A DNA stretch of 17,451 nt from Acholeplasmataceae bacterium (GCA_012744295.1 JAAYIB010000082.1:1-17451), one strand, 5' to 3'. Shown: positions 1 through 6,777, counted from the stretch's first letter. The notes: generated from the sequence alone by a model not told the origin. Made by a program: numbers and translations.

Positions 1-183
1 AAGGCCAAGACCGACGAATACGTCGAAAACTTTGCGACTCCTTACCAGGCAGCTATCCGCGGCATGGTGGACATGGTTATCGAACCTAAAGATTCCCGTC
101 CTACCATCATCAACGCTCTGCACATGCTGGACTCCAAGCGCGAAACCCGTCCGGCAAAGCGCCACGGCAACATACCGTTGTAA
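1..183 (+). CDS. Acyl-CoA carboxyltransferase subunit, C-terminal end (methylmalonyl-CoA decarboxylase alpha / propionyl-CoA carboxylase beta type), partial
   Basis: Frame 1 is open from the window edge to the TAA at 181-183 and gives 60 residues. They include AAIRGMVDMVIEP, the block LHMLDSKRETRPAKRHG and the terminal NIPL. This ending is typical of the carboxyltransferase subunit of propionyl-CoA carboxylase and of the alpha subunit (MmdA) of the sodium-pumping methylmalonyl-CoA decarboxylase. These enzymes move the carboxyl group between biotin and a short-chain acyl-CoA. In anaerobes that turn succinate into propionate, MmdA acts with membrane subunits. The catalytic crotonase-like domains lie outside the window, so substrate choice cannot be read here. 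A glutaconyl-CoA decarboxylase alpha subunit is a less likely alternative. No mmdD, mmdC or mmdB follows; the next gene is an anion permease. Confidence 0.85.
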   Translation, partial: KAKTDEYVENFATPYQAAIRGMVDMVIEPKDSRPTIINALHMLDSKRETRPAKRHGNIPL

Positions 184-449
184 AAGTTAAGAATACAGTA
201 GTTAAAGCAACAAGCAAGAGCGGCAGGGCACATAAGCGGAATTTACGTCCTGTCGTTCTTGCAAAATCAATAAACTGTCTTCAAGCTTGTGACTGGGTGC
301 GGAGGCTGTTTTGCAAGTGAAAAGGGATAAATATGCCATATAGGGAGGCGAAAAGAAAGAAAATTCAAACATTGGATGAGCAAGTATGATTAAAGCTGCT
401 GTTGTGTAAAGCCACCAAAGTCTATCAAATCGATTAGGAAGTGATTTGA
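184..449 (+). other. Structured intergenic leader with long imperfect hairpin
   Basis: This gap of 266 bases has no convincing gene. Its main feature is a 14-bp stem formed by 214-227 and 249-262, with two G-U wobbles and a 21-base loop. No run of U follows, so it does not look like a simple intrinsic terminator. AT-rich sequence lies at 321-400, with a TATGAT at 385-390 but no convincing -35. It could be an mRNA-stabilising hairpin at the end of the carboxyltransferase transcript or a leader for the permease. I do not recognise it as a known riboswitch. Confidence 0.4.
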
Positions 450-1724
450 ATGACAAAGGACATTCAATTCTTAATGCTCCTGGCAGTAGTAGCTCTCCTT
501 TTTATTACCGAAATGATTCCACTTGCAATAACAGCCATGGGCGGGGCTATTGCCTGCGGGCTTTTGGGCATGGTGCCGGTAAAAACCGTTTTTACCGGTC
601 TTGCCAATTCAACGGTTGTGCTCTTTGGCGGCATGTTCGTTGTTGGCGCCGCGATGTTTCACACAGGATTAGCTCAGGCAATCGGCGAAAAAGTCGTCAA
701 GCTGTCAGGTACAGGCGAAAAATCCCTGATGTTCGGAATTATGACAGTCGGCGCGGTGCTGTCGGGCTTCTTGTCCAATACCGGCACCACGGCCTGCCTG
801 ATGCCGGTTGTGCTTGGCATCTGCGCGGCAGCCAGGCTCCCGGCCTCTCGCCAGCTGCTGCCTCTTGCTTATGGTGTAGCCTTCGGCGGTCTCTTTACCA
901 TCATCGGTACGCCGCCAAACCTGATCTCTTCGCAGGCGCTTGTTGCGGCAGGCTTCAAACCCTTCGGCTTTTTTGAATTCGGGCTGATCGGCGTACCGAT
1001 TTATATCGCGGGTACAGCTTTCATGATGTTCGTCGGTTACCGCTTGCTGCCGAAAGTCGAGGTTTCCGCTGATACCGAAGTTGAGCAGGAATTTGATGTA
1101 ACGGTAAAAGACAAAACGAAACAAATGATATCCGGACTGATTTTGCTTGCAGTAGTTATTGTCATGGCATTGGACCTTAAGTCAGTCACGTTGGAAATGG
1201 CCGCAGTTATCGGCGCAATCATATGCGTCCTCAGCGTCTGCCTCTCGGAGAAACAGGCCTATGCTTCCATTGACTGGGTTACGATTTTCCTCTTCGCAGG
1301 CATGATGACGGTTTCAAAGGCAATGGACACGACCGGAGCAGGAAAACTTCTGGCCAAGGCCTGCGTTGAAATTTTAGGCGGCTCACCGACGCCGCTTTTT
1401 GTAACAGGGGTGTTGTGGATAGTATCCTGCGTATTGACGCAGTTTATGTCGAATACGGCTGCGACGACGCTTTTGGCACCGATCGGCATCGCAATTGCGT
1501 CACAAATCGGCGCCTCGCCGCATGCGGTACTGATGGCAATCACGATCGGCGTCGGCTGCGCATATGCGACACCTGTAGGCACTCCGCCCAATACTCTTGT
1601 TCTTGGCCCCGGAGGGTACAAGTTCATGGACTATGTAAAAGTCGGAACACCGCTTTGCGTGGTCAGCTTCATTGTCTCAATGCTTATTATACCTCTTGTC
1701 TGGCCTTTCTTCCCTGGCAAATAA
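450..1724 (+). CDS. SLC13/DASS-family anion (probable dicarboxylate) permease
   Basis: A 424-residue, very hydrophobic inner-membrane protein with the two-fold repeat of the divalent anion:sodium symporter family. Each half carries the SNT substrate/sodium-binding motif (residues 109-111 and 334-336) followed by a GTPPN motif (153-157 and 377-381). A hydrophilic loop near residues 200-226 separates the halves. The family imports succinate, malate, citrate or sulfate, usually with sodium. The ATG at 450 is preceded by AGGAAGTGAT, a good ribosome binding site. It lies directly after a carboxyltransferase gene of succinate/propionate metabolism, so a C4-dicarboxylate substrate is a reasonable inference, but motifs alone do not settle it. 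Sulfate or other anions remain possible. The gene is closed by a strong terminator. Confidence 0.85.
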   Translation: MTKDIQFLMLLAVVALLFITEMIPLAITAMGGAIACGLLGMVPVKTVFTGLANSTVVLFGGMFVVGAAMFHTGLAQAIGEKVVKLSGTGEKSLMFGIMTVGAVLSGFLSNTGTTACLMPVVLGICAAARLPASRQLLPLAYGVAFGGLFTIIGTPPNLISSQALVAAGFKPFGFFEFGLIGVPIYIAGTAFMMFVGYRLLPKVEVSADTEVEQEFDVTVKDKTKQMISGLILLAVVIVMALDLKSVTLEMAAVIGAIICVLSVCLSEKQAYASIDWVTIFLFAGMMTVSKAMDTTGAGKLLAKACVEILGGSPTPLFVTGVLWIVSCVLTQFMSNTAATTLLAPIGIAIASQIGASPHAVLMAITIGVGCAYATPVGTPPNTLVLGPGGYKFMDYVKVGTPLCVVSFIVSMLIIPLVWPFFPGK

Positions 1725-1747
1725 AAAATGCCGGGCTTCTTTTCCCA

Positions 1748-1776
1748 GGCCTGCCTTTAACAGGCAGGCCTTTTTT
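1748..1776 (+). terminator. Intrinsic terminator after the SLC13 permease
   Basis: A perfect 9-bp GC-rich stem (1748-1756 with 1762-1770), a 5-base loop and six T residues (1771-1776) begin 24 bases after the permease stop codon. Confidence 0.9.
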
Positions 1777-1811
1777 ACACTTGGCGCACTTGGCGATTTC
1801 CTGACAGTGTG

Positions 1812-1840
1812 TTGCCTTACCCGAATTTTTGTAATATGAT
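1812..1840 (+). promoter_or_regulatory. Promoter of the thioesterase gene
   Basis: TTGCCT at 1812-1817 and TATGAT at 1835-1840 are separated by 17 bases, a good sigma-70/sigma-A match. Transcription would start near 1847, giving a leader of about 30 bases. A tandem 9-bp repeat (CACTTGGCG twice, 1778-1795) lies just upstream, and TGACAG (1802-1807) is mirrored by CTGTCA (1853-1858). Confidence 0.65.
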
Positions 1841-1877
1841 GTTTAAAGGTCGCTGTCATGGGAGGAGAGAGTAAATT

Positions 1878-2315
1878 TTGCAGGCATGCAGAGAATCAAT
1901 TGCTGACAAGGTCAGGGAAATCTATTCCGTCAATCCGTTTATGAAGCTTTGCGGCATCGAGATAGAAGAATTGAGCTGTGGCAGGGCTGTTTTAGCCCTT
2001 ACGATTGATGGTCAGAAGCACTTCAATCTGAATAAGAGCGCGCATGGCGGGGTGATTGCCTCGCTTGCCGATACGTCTCTCGGCGTGGTAGGCGCAACTG
2101 TCGGCAAAAGAGTCGTCACGGCATCCTTGCAGGCCGCCTATCTAAGAGGAGCAGGCGAGGGCAGCCGCATCCGCGCCTGCGCGCGCGTTGTGAGCCATGA
2201 CGGCAAGTTCATGGTTGTTTGTGTGGAAATTAAAAACGTCGAAAAGCCTGTCGCCGAAGTTTTGGCTACAATGGCCATCATTGATGACTTCCCGGAAATT
2301 CCTCCGGAATGGTAA
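1878..2315 (+). CDS. PaaI-type hotdog-fold acyl-CoA thioesterase
   Basis: A protein of 145 residues with the single hotdog domain of the PaaI/YdiI thioesterase family. The signature AHGGVIASLADTSLG (residues 55-69) holds the HGG turn and the acidic residue at D65 expected in the active site. These enzymes hydrolyse acyl- or aryl-CoA esters in the cytoplasm, usually as tetramers. The start is a TTG at 1878, placed about 8 bases after a GGAGAG site (1864-1869). No in-frame ATG occurs before residue 22, which would cut into the domain. The gene appears monocistronic, with a promoter at 1812-1840 and a terminator right after the stop. The natural substrate cannot be told from sequence. Confidence 0.85.
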   Translation: MQACRESIADKVREIYSVNPFMKLCGIEIEELSCGRAVLALTIDGQKHFNLNKSAHGGVIASLADTSLGVVGATVGKRVVTASLQAAYLRGAGEGSRIRACARVVSHDGKFMVVCVEIKNVEKPVAEVLATMAIIDDFPEIPPEW

Positions 2316-2317
2316 AA

Positions 2318-2350
2318 AAGAAGGAAGCCGCTCGGCTTCCTTCTTGCTCT
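2318..2350. terminator. Bidirectional intrinsic terminator
   Basis: A 12-bp stem (2318-2329 with 2334-2345) and a GCTC loop lie between the convergent thioesterase and coiled-coil genes. Read on the minus strand the stem runs into TTTTTTACC (from 2319-2311), a good U-tract. On the plus strand it is followed by a weaker T-rich run. Confidence 0.8.
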
Positions 2351-2374
2351 TGCAGTGGTATTATTATTTTCGTC

Positions 2375-3163
2375 TCAGTTTAGCTTTCTTAACAGAAGCT
2401 CCTTCAATTGCGCCTCGTAGCGTGCCAGATGACTCTCGTAATATGCGATGTGCCCTTGTAATTCGCAGCGTTTCGCTGCCAGCTGGTCGGCATCCTCCAA
2501 AAGGTGGGCAGAGCTGAAGGGAAAGGACTTGTCAAGCAGACTTTGTTGTTCACGGAGGTCCGCCAAGGCTTTAGAAAGCAGATTTCGTGTTTCTTTAAGT
2601 GCGTCGGCGGGAACCGGACTACCTTCGGCATAGGATGCGGCCTTGTCCAAGGCAGCCCGCAGCGTCTGACGGTCTTTTTTGGCATAAGCCGAAACGCCTT
2701 CCCGGAATAAGAGTCCTGCTTCCTCGTCGAGTCCGGCGTTGAGGTCGGGGTGCAGCAGGCTTACCAACTGCCTGTAGTCTGCCGACAGACCTTCGTCTTC
2801 GTTCTTCCTGCTTTTGTCAGCGTAGGAAAGAGATAGCTTGAGCAGATTAGTCTGTTCCTTTAAAAGGTTTTCGTATTCTTCGAAGTCAACGTCTATCACC
2901 TTATCGATGAACTCCAAATCAAGGACGCGGTTGTTTTCAATCAGGTCTTCGACAAGCTCCAACTTTCTTTTGGTCCGGAGTATTTTGTACTGGACGCTGA
3001 AGGATTGGAGTTCGAGCTGTCCCACGTGCTCCATGTACTCTTTTTCCAAAGCTTTGCTTTTGTGAAAAATCGTGCAGTCTACTTCTATGATGAGGTCGGT
3101 CAGGTTTTTGCGGAGTTCCGCAATTTGCGTCCTTAGTTCCTCGGCTTTTGCTGAATTTGGCAT
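2375..3163 (-). CDS. Uncharacterised coiled-coil protein with a J-domain-like HPD motif
   Basis: A 262-residue charged, soluble protein that I cannot name. Residues 1-120 and 185-260 are rich in heptad-like Leu/Glu/Lys and look like long helices or coiled coils. Between them, residues 130-162 resemble helices II-III of a DnaJ J-domain: YRQLVSLLHPDLN carries the HPD tripeptide (138-140), followed by LLFREGVSAYAKKD, which matches the J-domain pattern of an F and an A-Y before a charged turn. J-domains use HPD to stimulate the ATPase of DnaK-type Hsp70, so a co-chaperone or scaffold role is possible but unproven. There is no signal peptide or membrane segment. The ATG at 3163 is preceded by GGAGAAG. 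It is transcribed alone, divergent from the exbB operon. Confidence 0.7.
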   Translation of the reverse strand: MPNSAKAEELRTQIAELRKNLTDLIIEVDCTIFHKSKALEKEYMEHVGQLELQSFSVQYKILRTKRKLELVEDLIENNRVLDLEFIDKVIDVDFEEYENLLKEQTNLLKLSLSYADKSRKNEDEGLSADYRQLVSLLHPDLNAGLDEEAGLLFREGVSAYAKKDRQTLRAALDKAASYAEGSPVPADALKETRNLLSKALADLREQQSLLDKSFPFSSAHLLEDADQLAAKRCELQGHIAYYESHLARYEAQLKELLLRKLN

Positions 3164-3213
3164 AAATCTTCTCCATTTTATAGATTTTATAGATATTTTT
3201 GTAATCTTATACC

Positions 3214-3219
3214 ATTATA
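3214..3219 (-). promoter_or_regulatory. Probable -10 element for the coiled-coil/HPD gene
   Basis: On the minus strand 3219-3214 reads TATAAT, a perfect -10, about 50 bases before the gene's ATG. The -35 region, near 3237-3242, is weak. The surrounding DNA (3177-3250) is strongly AT-rich. Confidence 0.5.
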
Positions 3220-3301
3220 CTATAAATTGAAGAATTAAGCAGAAAAATGTAAAACTTATCATTCTGCGTCAGTACGCGGGCAACGTTTTTAGACAATTAT
3301 T

Positions 3302-3330
3302 TTGACATTTCTGCGGATTAGTGATAACAT
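3302..3330 (+). promoter_or_regulatory. Promoter of the cobalamin-riboswitch exbB-exbD-tonB operon
   Basis: A perfect TTGACA at 3302-3307 is followed after 17 bases by TAACAT (3325-3330), with a TG extended -10 at 3322-3323. Predicted transcription start is near 3337, just ahead of the riboswitch. Confidence 0.7.
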
Positions 3331-3350
3331 TTCTATGTAAAAATGCATAC

Positions 3351-3512
3351 AGTCTGTTCAGGTGCACAAGCTGCATAATAGAAAAATCGGTATAAGCCGA
3401 TGCGGTCCCGCCGCTGTAAGGACGAGCGAACTTCAAAAGCCACTGGGGTTAAACCTTGGGAAGGCGAAGCGAGCAATGACTCCGAGCCAGAAGAACTGCC
3501 TGAATCAACAGC
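3351..3512 (+). ncRNA. Cobalamin (B12) riboswitch aptamer
   Basis: The hallmark blocks appear in order: GGTGC (3361-3365), GATGCGGTCCCGCCGCTGTAAG (roughly 3399-3420), AGCCACTG near 3440, GGGAAGGC near 3460, and a B12-box variant AGCCAGAAGAACTGCC (3485-3500). A closing helix is visible: 3354-3362 pairs with 3499-3504 plus 3508-3511. The aptamer lies between a strong promoter and a terminator in front of exbB. In this layout, binding of adenosyl- or other cobalamins normally favours the terminator, so the TonB energising genes should be on when corrinoids are scarce. The 469-base gap 3164-3632 is accounted for by this element, two promoters and the terminator. Confidence 0.93.
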
Positions 3513-3571
3513 TGATTGACCCACGGGAGATGGGGAAGAGGATTTGTCAGCAAGCAAGCGTTTGTTGTCTG

Positions 3572-3614
3572 CCTTTCCGCACGTCCGTGTGGAAAGGTTT
3601 TGTTTTTTATTTTT
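3572..3614 (+). terminator. Riboswitch-controlled terminator before exbB
   Basis: An 11-bp stem (3572-3582 with 3587-3597, one G-U pair), loop GTCC and a long T-rich tract (3598-3614). It lies after the B12 aptamer and 19 bases before the exbB start, so it is the likely expression platform. GCTGA (3511-3515) can pair with TCAGC (3547-3551) in the linker. Confidence 0.85.
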
Positions 3615-3632
3615 GAGACGGAGGCGTAATCA

Positions 3633-4250
3633 ATGGACTTTTTTACTCAGGCTTTAAGTTATTTTCAAAAGGGCGGGGTTGTGATGTACCCCTTGCTGCT
3701 CTGCTCGGTTGCGGCCGTCATGATTGCGGTGGAAAGATATATTTATTACCGTACTGCCGACTCGGGAAGCGCTTTCGCTGAAGAGTTCTGCGATCTGTTG
3801 GACAGGGGAGAATGGGACGAGGCCTACTCTCTTGCAATTAAAACAAAAGGCGAAGCGGCGGCTTTCGCAGTCCTGACGATGGACAAGGGCGGCGAGAAGT
3901 TGGAAAGAATTGATGCCTTCGCCGGAAGCAAGGCGGAACGGGCTCTTGATCGTCTCGAGGAATACTTGAATTATCTGGGAGTAATCATCATGCTGGCACC
4001 TGTTCTTGGGCTTTTAGGAACGATTACAGGCATGATCAGTTCCTTCAACTCGCTCGACCTTCGCGTGGAAAACCCGATTGCTATTACCGCAGGTGTAGGT
4101 GAAGCGCTTATTACTACGGTATTCGGGCTTTGTATTTCCACAATTGCGATTTGTATCCATACGTACTTTGGCCAGCGCCTGAAGAAAGCAACCGTTGATC
4201 TTGAGGAGATTGCCAATACCCTGGTGGAAGTAATTTGCAAAAGAAAATGA
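3633..4250 (+). CDS. exbB: ExbB/TolQ/MotA-family proton channel protein
   Basis: This 205-residue inner-membrane protein belongs to the ExbB family, which forms with ExbD the proton-driven motor that energises TonB. Three membrane segments are expected: about 16-35, 114-137 and 157-178. The conserved core is LAPVLGLLGTITGMISSF (121-138) and ITAGVGEALITTVFGL (151-166). A cytoplasmic domain fills the gap between segments one and two. A GGAGG site precedes the ATG at 3633. The gene is first in an operon with exbD (33-base gap) and tonB, downstream of a B12 riboswitch. TolQ is the alternative assignment, but the following tonB and the absence of tol genes favour ExbB. Confidence 0.92.
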   Translation: MDFFTQALSYFQKGGVVMYPLLLCSVAAVMIAVERYIYYRTADSGSAFAEEFCDLLDRGEWDEAYSLAIKTKGEAAAFAVLTMDKGGEKLERIDAFAGSKAERALDRLEEYLNYLGVIIMLAPVLGLLGTITGMISSFNSLDLRVENPIAITAGVGEALITTVFGLCISTIAICIHTYFGQRLKKATVDLEEIANTLVEVICKRK

Positions 4251-4283
4251 GCCGGGAAGGCTCTGTGACGGAGGCGGGAAAAA

Positions 4284-4700
4284 ATGATCAGACTTAAGAA
4301 GCGAAGGGTCACACGTGCGCCCGAACTTATGATAAGCCCGATGATCGACATGATGTTTCTGCTGCTGGTATTTTTTATCGTTGCCACAATGAACATGTCG
4401 GAAATCAAAACCATAGATGTAAGACTTCCGGTTGCTCAGAACGCGGGCATCGAGACCAAGACAACATTTAATGTTTCTGTAAAGTCCGACGGTACCATTT
4501 GGCTGGGAGACAAGAAAACCGACGTCGACACGCTTGTTATGCAGGCAGCGCTTGAGAGCAGGAAGGATCCGGCCTTTGCCGTAATTATCAGCGGCGACGG
4601 CGACGGAGACTACCGTAACATAGTAACCCTGCTTGACCGCCTGAGACAGGCCAAGGTCACGCGTGTTGGGCTGGCTACCGTTTCGGGAGAAGCGAAATGA
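4284..4700 (+). CDS. exbD: ExbD/TolR-family biopolymer transport protein
   Basis: A 138-residue protein with a short cytoplasmic basic N-terminus, one membrane segment (about 22-38) and a periplasmic domain of the ExbD fold. The segment begins ISPMIDMMFLLLVFF, and Asp22 corresponds to the essential proton-carrying aspartate of ExbD/TolR. A G-rich site (GGAGGCGGG) precedes the ATG at 4284. The 3' end overlaps tonB by 4 bases (ATGA at 4697-4700), so translation of the two is probably coupled. It works with ExbB as the stator of the TonB motor. Confidence 0.92.
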   Translation: MIRLKKRRVTRAPELMISPMIDMMFLLLVFFIVATMNMSEIKTIDVRLPVAQNAGIETKTTFNVSVKSDGTIWLGDKKTDVDTLVMQAALESRKDPAFAVIISGDGDGDYRNIVTLLDRLRQAKVTRVGLATVSGEAK

Positions 4701-5353
4701 AGAAGAATAAAAGGTTTAAAGCCGGATTCTTAGGTTCTTGCCTGCTGCATCTAATTCTAATCCTGTTGCTAAGTGTTTTGGGTCTTGGGGCCGCGGCAAA
4801 GGAAGACCGCGATAACATCATGCTGGTTAGCCTGGTCGCCAATCCGGGCGGGACGGCAGGAAGCGTCAAGGCAGCCAATGTCGCACCTGCGCTTTCGCCC
4901 GAGGATATTGTGAATCCCGAGGAACGGGTCGAAGAAGAGAAAGCAGAAGAGACAAAGATAGAAGATAAGGAGCCTCAGACGAATTCAGGCGCTCGAAGCG
5001 GCACTGCCAACCCTGATGAGCAGACAGGGGGCACGGGCACAGGCATAGGCGAGGGAGAAGGCGAGGCGGGCGCGCAGCCTGTTGTCCCGCCGCGTCTTGT
5101 TCGTTACGTGAAGCCCGAGTATCCGGGAAGTGCCAGGGCCAAAGGTATTGAAGGCAAGGTTGTTGTCCGGGTCCTTGTTGACAAGGCGGGAGAAGTCGAA
5201 ACAGCCGAGGTTTATGCGCCTTCGGGGGCTGGAACGCTTGACGAGGCCGCGGTAAAGGCAGCGAAGAAATGGGAATTTGCGCCGGCCAGGGACAACCTCG
5301 GGAAGAATATGAGCTGCTTCGTGCTCGTGCCGATTTCCTTCAATTTGCGCTAA
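4697..5353 (+). CDS. tonB: TonB-family energy transducer
   Basis: A 218-residue protein with the TonB layout. A basic N-terminus and one membrane anchor (about 9-31) carry Ser14 and His18 in the SxxxH spacing known to matter for coupling to ExbB-ExbD. A long linker follows (about 60-128), then a C-terminal TonB domain (130-218) with the KPEYP block near 139-143 and the KAAKKWEFAPA block near 188-198. It would reach across the periplasm to the TonB box of outer-membrane receptors. The linker is unusual: its first part is Glu/Lys-rich and the rest Gly/Thr/Glu-rich, not the classic Pro-Glu/Pro-Lys repeats. No receptor gene lies in the window; the upstream B12 riboswitch suggests corrinoid receptors as partners. 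Confidence 0.9.
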   Translation: MKKNKRFKAGFLGSCLLHLILILLLSVLGLGAAAKEDRDNIMLVSLVANPGGTAGSVKAANVAPALSPEDIVNPEERVEEEKAEETKIEDKEPQTNSGARSGTANPDEQTGGTGTGIGEGEGEAGAQPVVPPRLVRYVKPEYPGSARAKGIEGKVVVRVLVDKAGEVETAEVYAPSGAGTLDEAAVKAAKKWEFAPARDNLGKNMSCFVLVPISFNLR

Positions 5354-5358
5354 AAAAG

Positions 5359-5398
5359 GGAGTAACCGAAATTGACTTCGGTTACTCCTGTTTTTTTT
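5359..5398. terminator. Bidirectional terminator between tonB and korC
   Basis: A perfect 12-bp stem (5359-5370 with 5377-5388) and 6-base loop are followed by eight T residues (5391-5398) on the plus strand. An A-run at 5352-5358 provides the U-tract for the convergent kor operon on the minus strand. Confidence 0.92.
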
Positions 5399-5420
5399 AG
5401 ATGCCTTAAACAAGCGGCTT

Positions 5421-5948
5421 TTATTTAATTAGGTCCATTCCCAATTGGATGGCCTTCTTGTTCAATTCCTCCGTGCCTTTGGGAACACGGTTCAGCACCG
5501 CATTAATCAGCGACTCTTCGGATACGATTCCTGTCAGTTTGACGATCGCACCCAAGGCAATAATGTTGGCAAAGAGAGCCTTGCCGAGCACTTCCTTGGC
5601 CGTGTGGGTAATCGGCAGCTCATAAACCTTGCCGCTGTGGGCAGGCAGTGTTTGTACGAAGAGGCTGTCGGTGACGAGGATGCTTTCTGCCGTCAAATCC
5701 TCTGAATATTTCTTGGATGCTTCCTGGCTCATTGCCAACAAGAGGTTTGGCTTGGTTACCTTGGGGAAGTGTATGGCTTTGTCGGAAATAATGACCTCCG
5801 ACTTGCTCGATCCGCCGCGGGCTTCGGGTCCGTAAGACTGTGACTGGATAGCCAGCTTGCCGTCAAGAAGAGCCGCCTCCGCAAGAATGATGCCTGCAAG
5901 AATGAGGCCCTGGCCTCCGGTACCTGATAAGCGCAATTCCTTTTTCAT
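5421..5948 (-). CDS. korC: 2-oxoacid:ferredoxin oxidoreductase, gamma subunit
   Basis: A 175-residue gamma subunit of the pyruvate/2-oxoglutarate ferredoxin oxidoreductase family. It shows the N-terminal GTGGQG loop (9-14) and the SYGPEARGGSSKSEV block (38-52) typical of KorC/VorC. I chose the ATG at 5948 instead of an in-frame one at 5972: the 5948 start begins MKKELRLSGTGGQG as in relatives, and AAGGGGGT at the end of korB lies about 7 bases before it. The start is 1 base after the korB stop, so the genes are probably translationally coupled. It completes the four-subunit KorDABC enzyme and is last in the operon. Confidence 0.88.
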   Translation of the reverse strand: MKKELRLSGTGGQGLILAGIILAEAALLDGKLAIQSQSYGPEARGGSSKSEVIISDKAIHFPKVTKPNLLLAMSQEASKKYSEDLTAESILVTDSLFVQTLPAHSGKVYELPITHTAKEVLGKALFANIIALGAIVKLTGIVSEESLINAVLNRVPKGTEELNKKAIQLGMDLIK

Positions 5949-5949
5949 C

Positions 5950-6777
5950 TTATTTACCCCCTTGCGCGGCAACGATTAACTCATCATAAGCCTCGGTATA
6001 CTCTTTGACGCCTTCGGCTTTGTAAAGAACGCCGATGGGGAATTTCCCGGCTCTTTGTTCTTCACCCAATTTTTCATAGGCTGCAAGCTGGAGTCCATGG
6101 TCACGCTGCCATTTGATCATGTCGCCGGGGCCGCCCAGTTTGTTCTGGCGACCGAAGGAAATCGGACAGGCCGTAATCGCTTCGATGAGGCTGAAACCCT
6201 TGTGCGCAATGCCCTGGGCAATCAGGTCGGCTAAAAGCGGAGCGTGAAAGGTTGTTGCGCGGGCTACGAAGGTTGCACCTGCAGCCTTGACAAGTGTCGG
6301 GATGTCGAAAGATTTTTCAACGTTGCCGTAAGGCGCGGTAGTCGCTTTCGAGTGTTCAGGCGTCAGCGGCGAGTACTGGCCGCCCGTCATACCGTAAATA
6401 TTGTTGTTGTAGAGTACTACGGTCATGTCGATGTTGCGGCGGGCAGCATGGATAAGATGGTTGCCACCGATGGCGCTGGCGTCACCGTCGCCGGTTACAA
6501 CAATAACGTTCAGGCCGGGATCAGCCAGCTTGACTCCTGTTGCGACCGGCAGAGCCCTGCCGTGAGCGGAATGGACCGTATTGAAGTCAAGGTAACCCGA
6601 AGCGCGGCTGGAACAGCCGATACCGGAAATTACTGCGACGCTGTCTTTTTGCAGATCAAGCTTGTTGATTGCTTTGACGATGCAGCCGGTTACGATGCCG
6701 TTGCCGCAGCCAGGGCACCAGATGTGAGGCAGCCGACCCGGTCGAAAATATGTGTCAATCATTTCTTCCATTTTCAT
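5950..6777 (-). CDS. korB: 2-oxoacid:ferredoxin oxidoreductase, beta (thiamine diphosphate-binding) subunit
   Basis: A 275-residue beta subunit. It contains WCPGCGNG (20-27), GIGCSSRASGYLDFNTVHSA (53-72) and ITACPISFGRQN (201-212). The four cysteines C21, C24, C55 and C204 are well placed to hold the [4Fe-4S] cluster of this subunit. The thiamine diphosphate motif is GDGDASAIGGNH (96-107) followed by NNNIYGMTGGQ (124-134). With KorA it performs oxidative decarboxylation of a 2-oxoacid to acyl-CoA, passing electrons to ferredoxin, or the reductive reverse. GAGGAGG sits 8 bases before the ATG at 6777. The motif style fits 2-oxoglutarate enzymes, but other branched or keto acids cannot be excluded. 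Confidence 0.92.
   Translation of the reverse strand: MKMEEMIDTYFRPGRLPHIWCPGCGNGIVTGCIVKAINKLDLQKDSVAVISGIGCSSRASGYLDFNTVHSAHGRALPVATGVKLADPGLNVIVVTGDGDASAIGGNHLIHAARRNIDMTVVLYNNNIYGMTGGQYSPLTPEHSKATTAPYGNVEKSFDIPTLVKAAGATFVARATTFHAPLLADLIAQGIAHKGFSLIEAITACPISFGRQNKLGGPGDMIKWQRDHGLQLAAYEKLGEEQRAGKFPIGVLYKAEGVKEYTEAYDELIVAAQGGK

Noticed and set aside
386..409. A 7-codon frame (MIKAAVV) upstream of the SLC13 permease
   Set aside because: No ribosome binding site at proper distance and too short to judge; random occurrence is likely.
446..976. A 176-codon frame overlapping the SLC13 permease
   Set aside because: Shifted frame inside a gene with both SNT and GTPPN motifs; the product is Arg/Cys-rich and unlike any family.
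3362..3616. An 84-codon frame across the cobalamin riboswitch
   Set aside because: The region is better explained as structured RNA; the frame runs through the aptamer and the terminator.
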